Assembly (NCBI RefSeq): GCF_000236165.1
Contig: NZ_CM001373.1
Location: 2,840,054 to 2,904,053 of the forward strand
Length of the DNA: 64,000 bases
Direction of reading: 5' to 3'
Source of the DNA: Fluoribacter dumoffii NY 23
GTDB lineage: Bacteria > Pseudomonadota > Gammaproteobacteria > Legionellales > Legionellaceae
The notes below the pieces were generated by a model that had not been told where the DNA came from, ran no database searches, and worked only from the letters and a program-made list of their open reading frames with translations. Positions 63,952 through 64,000 of this stretch are shown here, in pieces (the stretch's first letter is position 1; the number at the start of each line of letters is the position of its first letter). The position numbers and the translations under genes are program-made.

Positions 63952-64000
63952 ATTACCCCCTTAGAGGAACGTACAGGAAATAAGTCTCACAACCCGTTTC

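Overview
The window is chromosomal DNA from a Legionella species. The evidence is an almost complete Dot/Icm type IVB secretion cluster in Legionella order (icmT-S-[icmR position]-Q-P-O-N-M-L-K-E-G-C-D-J-B), a Legionella-style Entner-Doudoroff operon (zwf-pgl-edd-glk-eda-sugar porter) facing a secreted glucoamylase, AT-rich DNA, and TATACT elements upstream of icm genes. The protein in the icmR position does not look like L. pneumophila IcmR, so this is probably a non-pneumophila species. I see no rRNA, tRNA, insertion sequence, prophage or CRISPR array.

Layout: (1) 1-9620, minus strand: division and cell wall cluster murF-mraY-murD-ftsW-murC-murB-ddl-ftsQ-ftsA (ftsA cut by the window edge); no murG lies between ftsW and murC. 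(2) 9773-14080, minus: zipA and smc. (3) 14243-25491, accessory and stress genes: a secreted HAD phosphatase, a histone-deacetylase-like protein (candidate effector), a dicarboxylate/amino acid symporter, a PspC protein, ahpC-ahpD divergent from oxyR, a secreted cupin, a Spy/CpxP-like protein divergent from an OmpR/EnvZ-type two-component pair, a diguanylate cyclase and a secreted beta-rich protein. (4) 25775-43182, minus: the Dot/Icm cluster; icmF and tphA are not next to icmB. (5) 43438-49365: a small unknown gene, a cold-shock protein, and hemH translationally coupled to an RND efflux adaptor and pump. (6) 49517-58146: glucoamylase (+) facing the minus-strand glucose operon. (7) 58431-63951: a small HTH protein followed by a zeta-toxin-like P-loop protein, a 14-TM MFS exporter, rimK and a SCO-family copper chaperone.

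How the genes work together: IcmO/DotL with IcmP/DotM, IcmJ/DotN and IcmS receives substrates at the inner membrane. IcmK/DotH, IcmE/DotG and IcmG/DotF form the envelope-spanning core. IcmB/DotO is the assembly ATPase, and IcmQ works with its small acidic partner. The HDAC-like and zeta-like proteins are possible cargo (inference only). The glucoamylase would release glucose that the sugar porter imports and Glk, Zwf, Pgl, Edd and Eda degrade. AhpC/AhpD is probably under OxyR control.

Several starts were set on ATG codons with a ribosome binding site in place of longer TTG/GTG-initiated frames (ftsQ, mraY, icmQ, eda, edd, pgl, rimK, the HDAC-like gene and others). Family assignments were made by reading motifs by eye; no database search was run.
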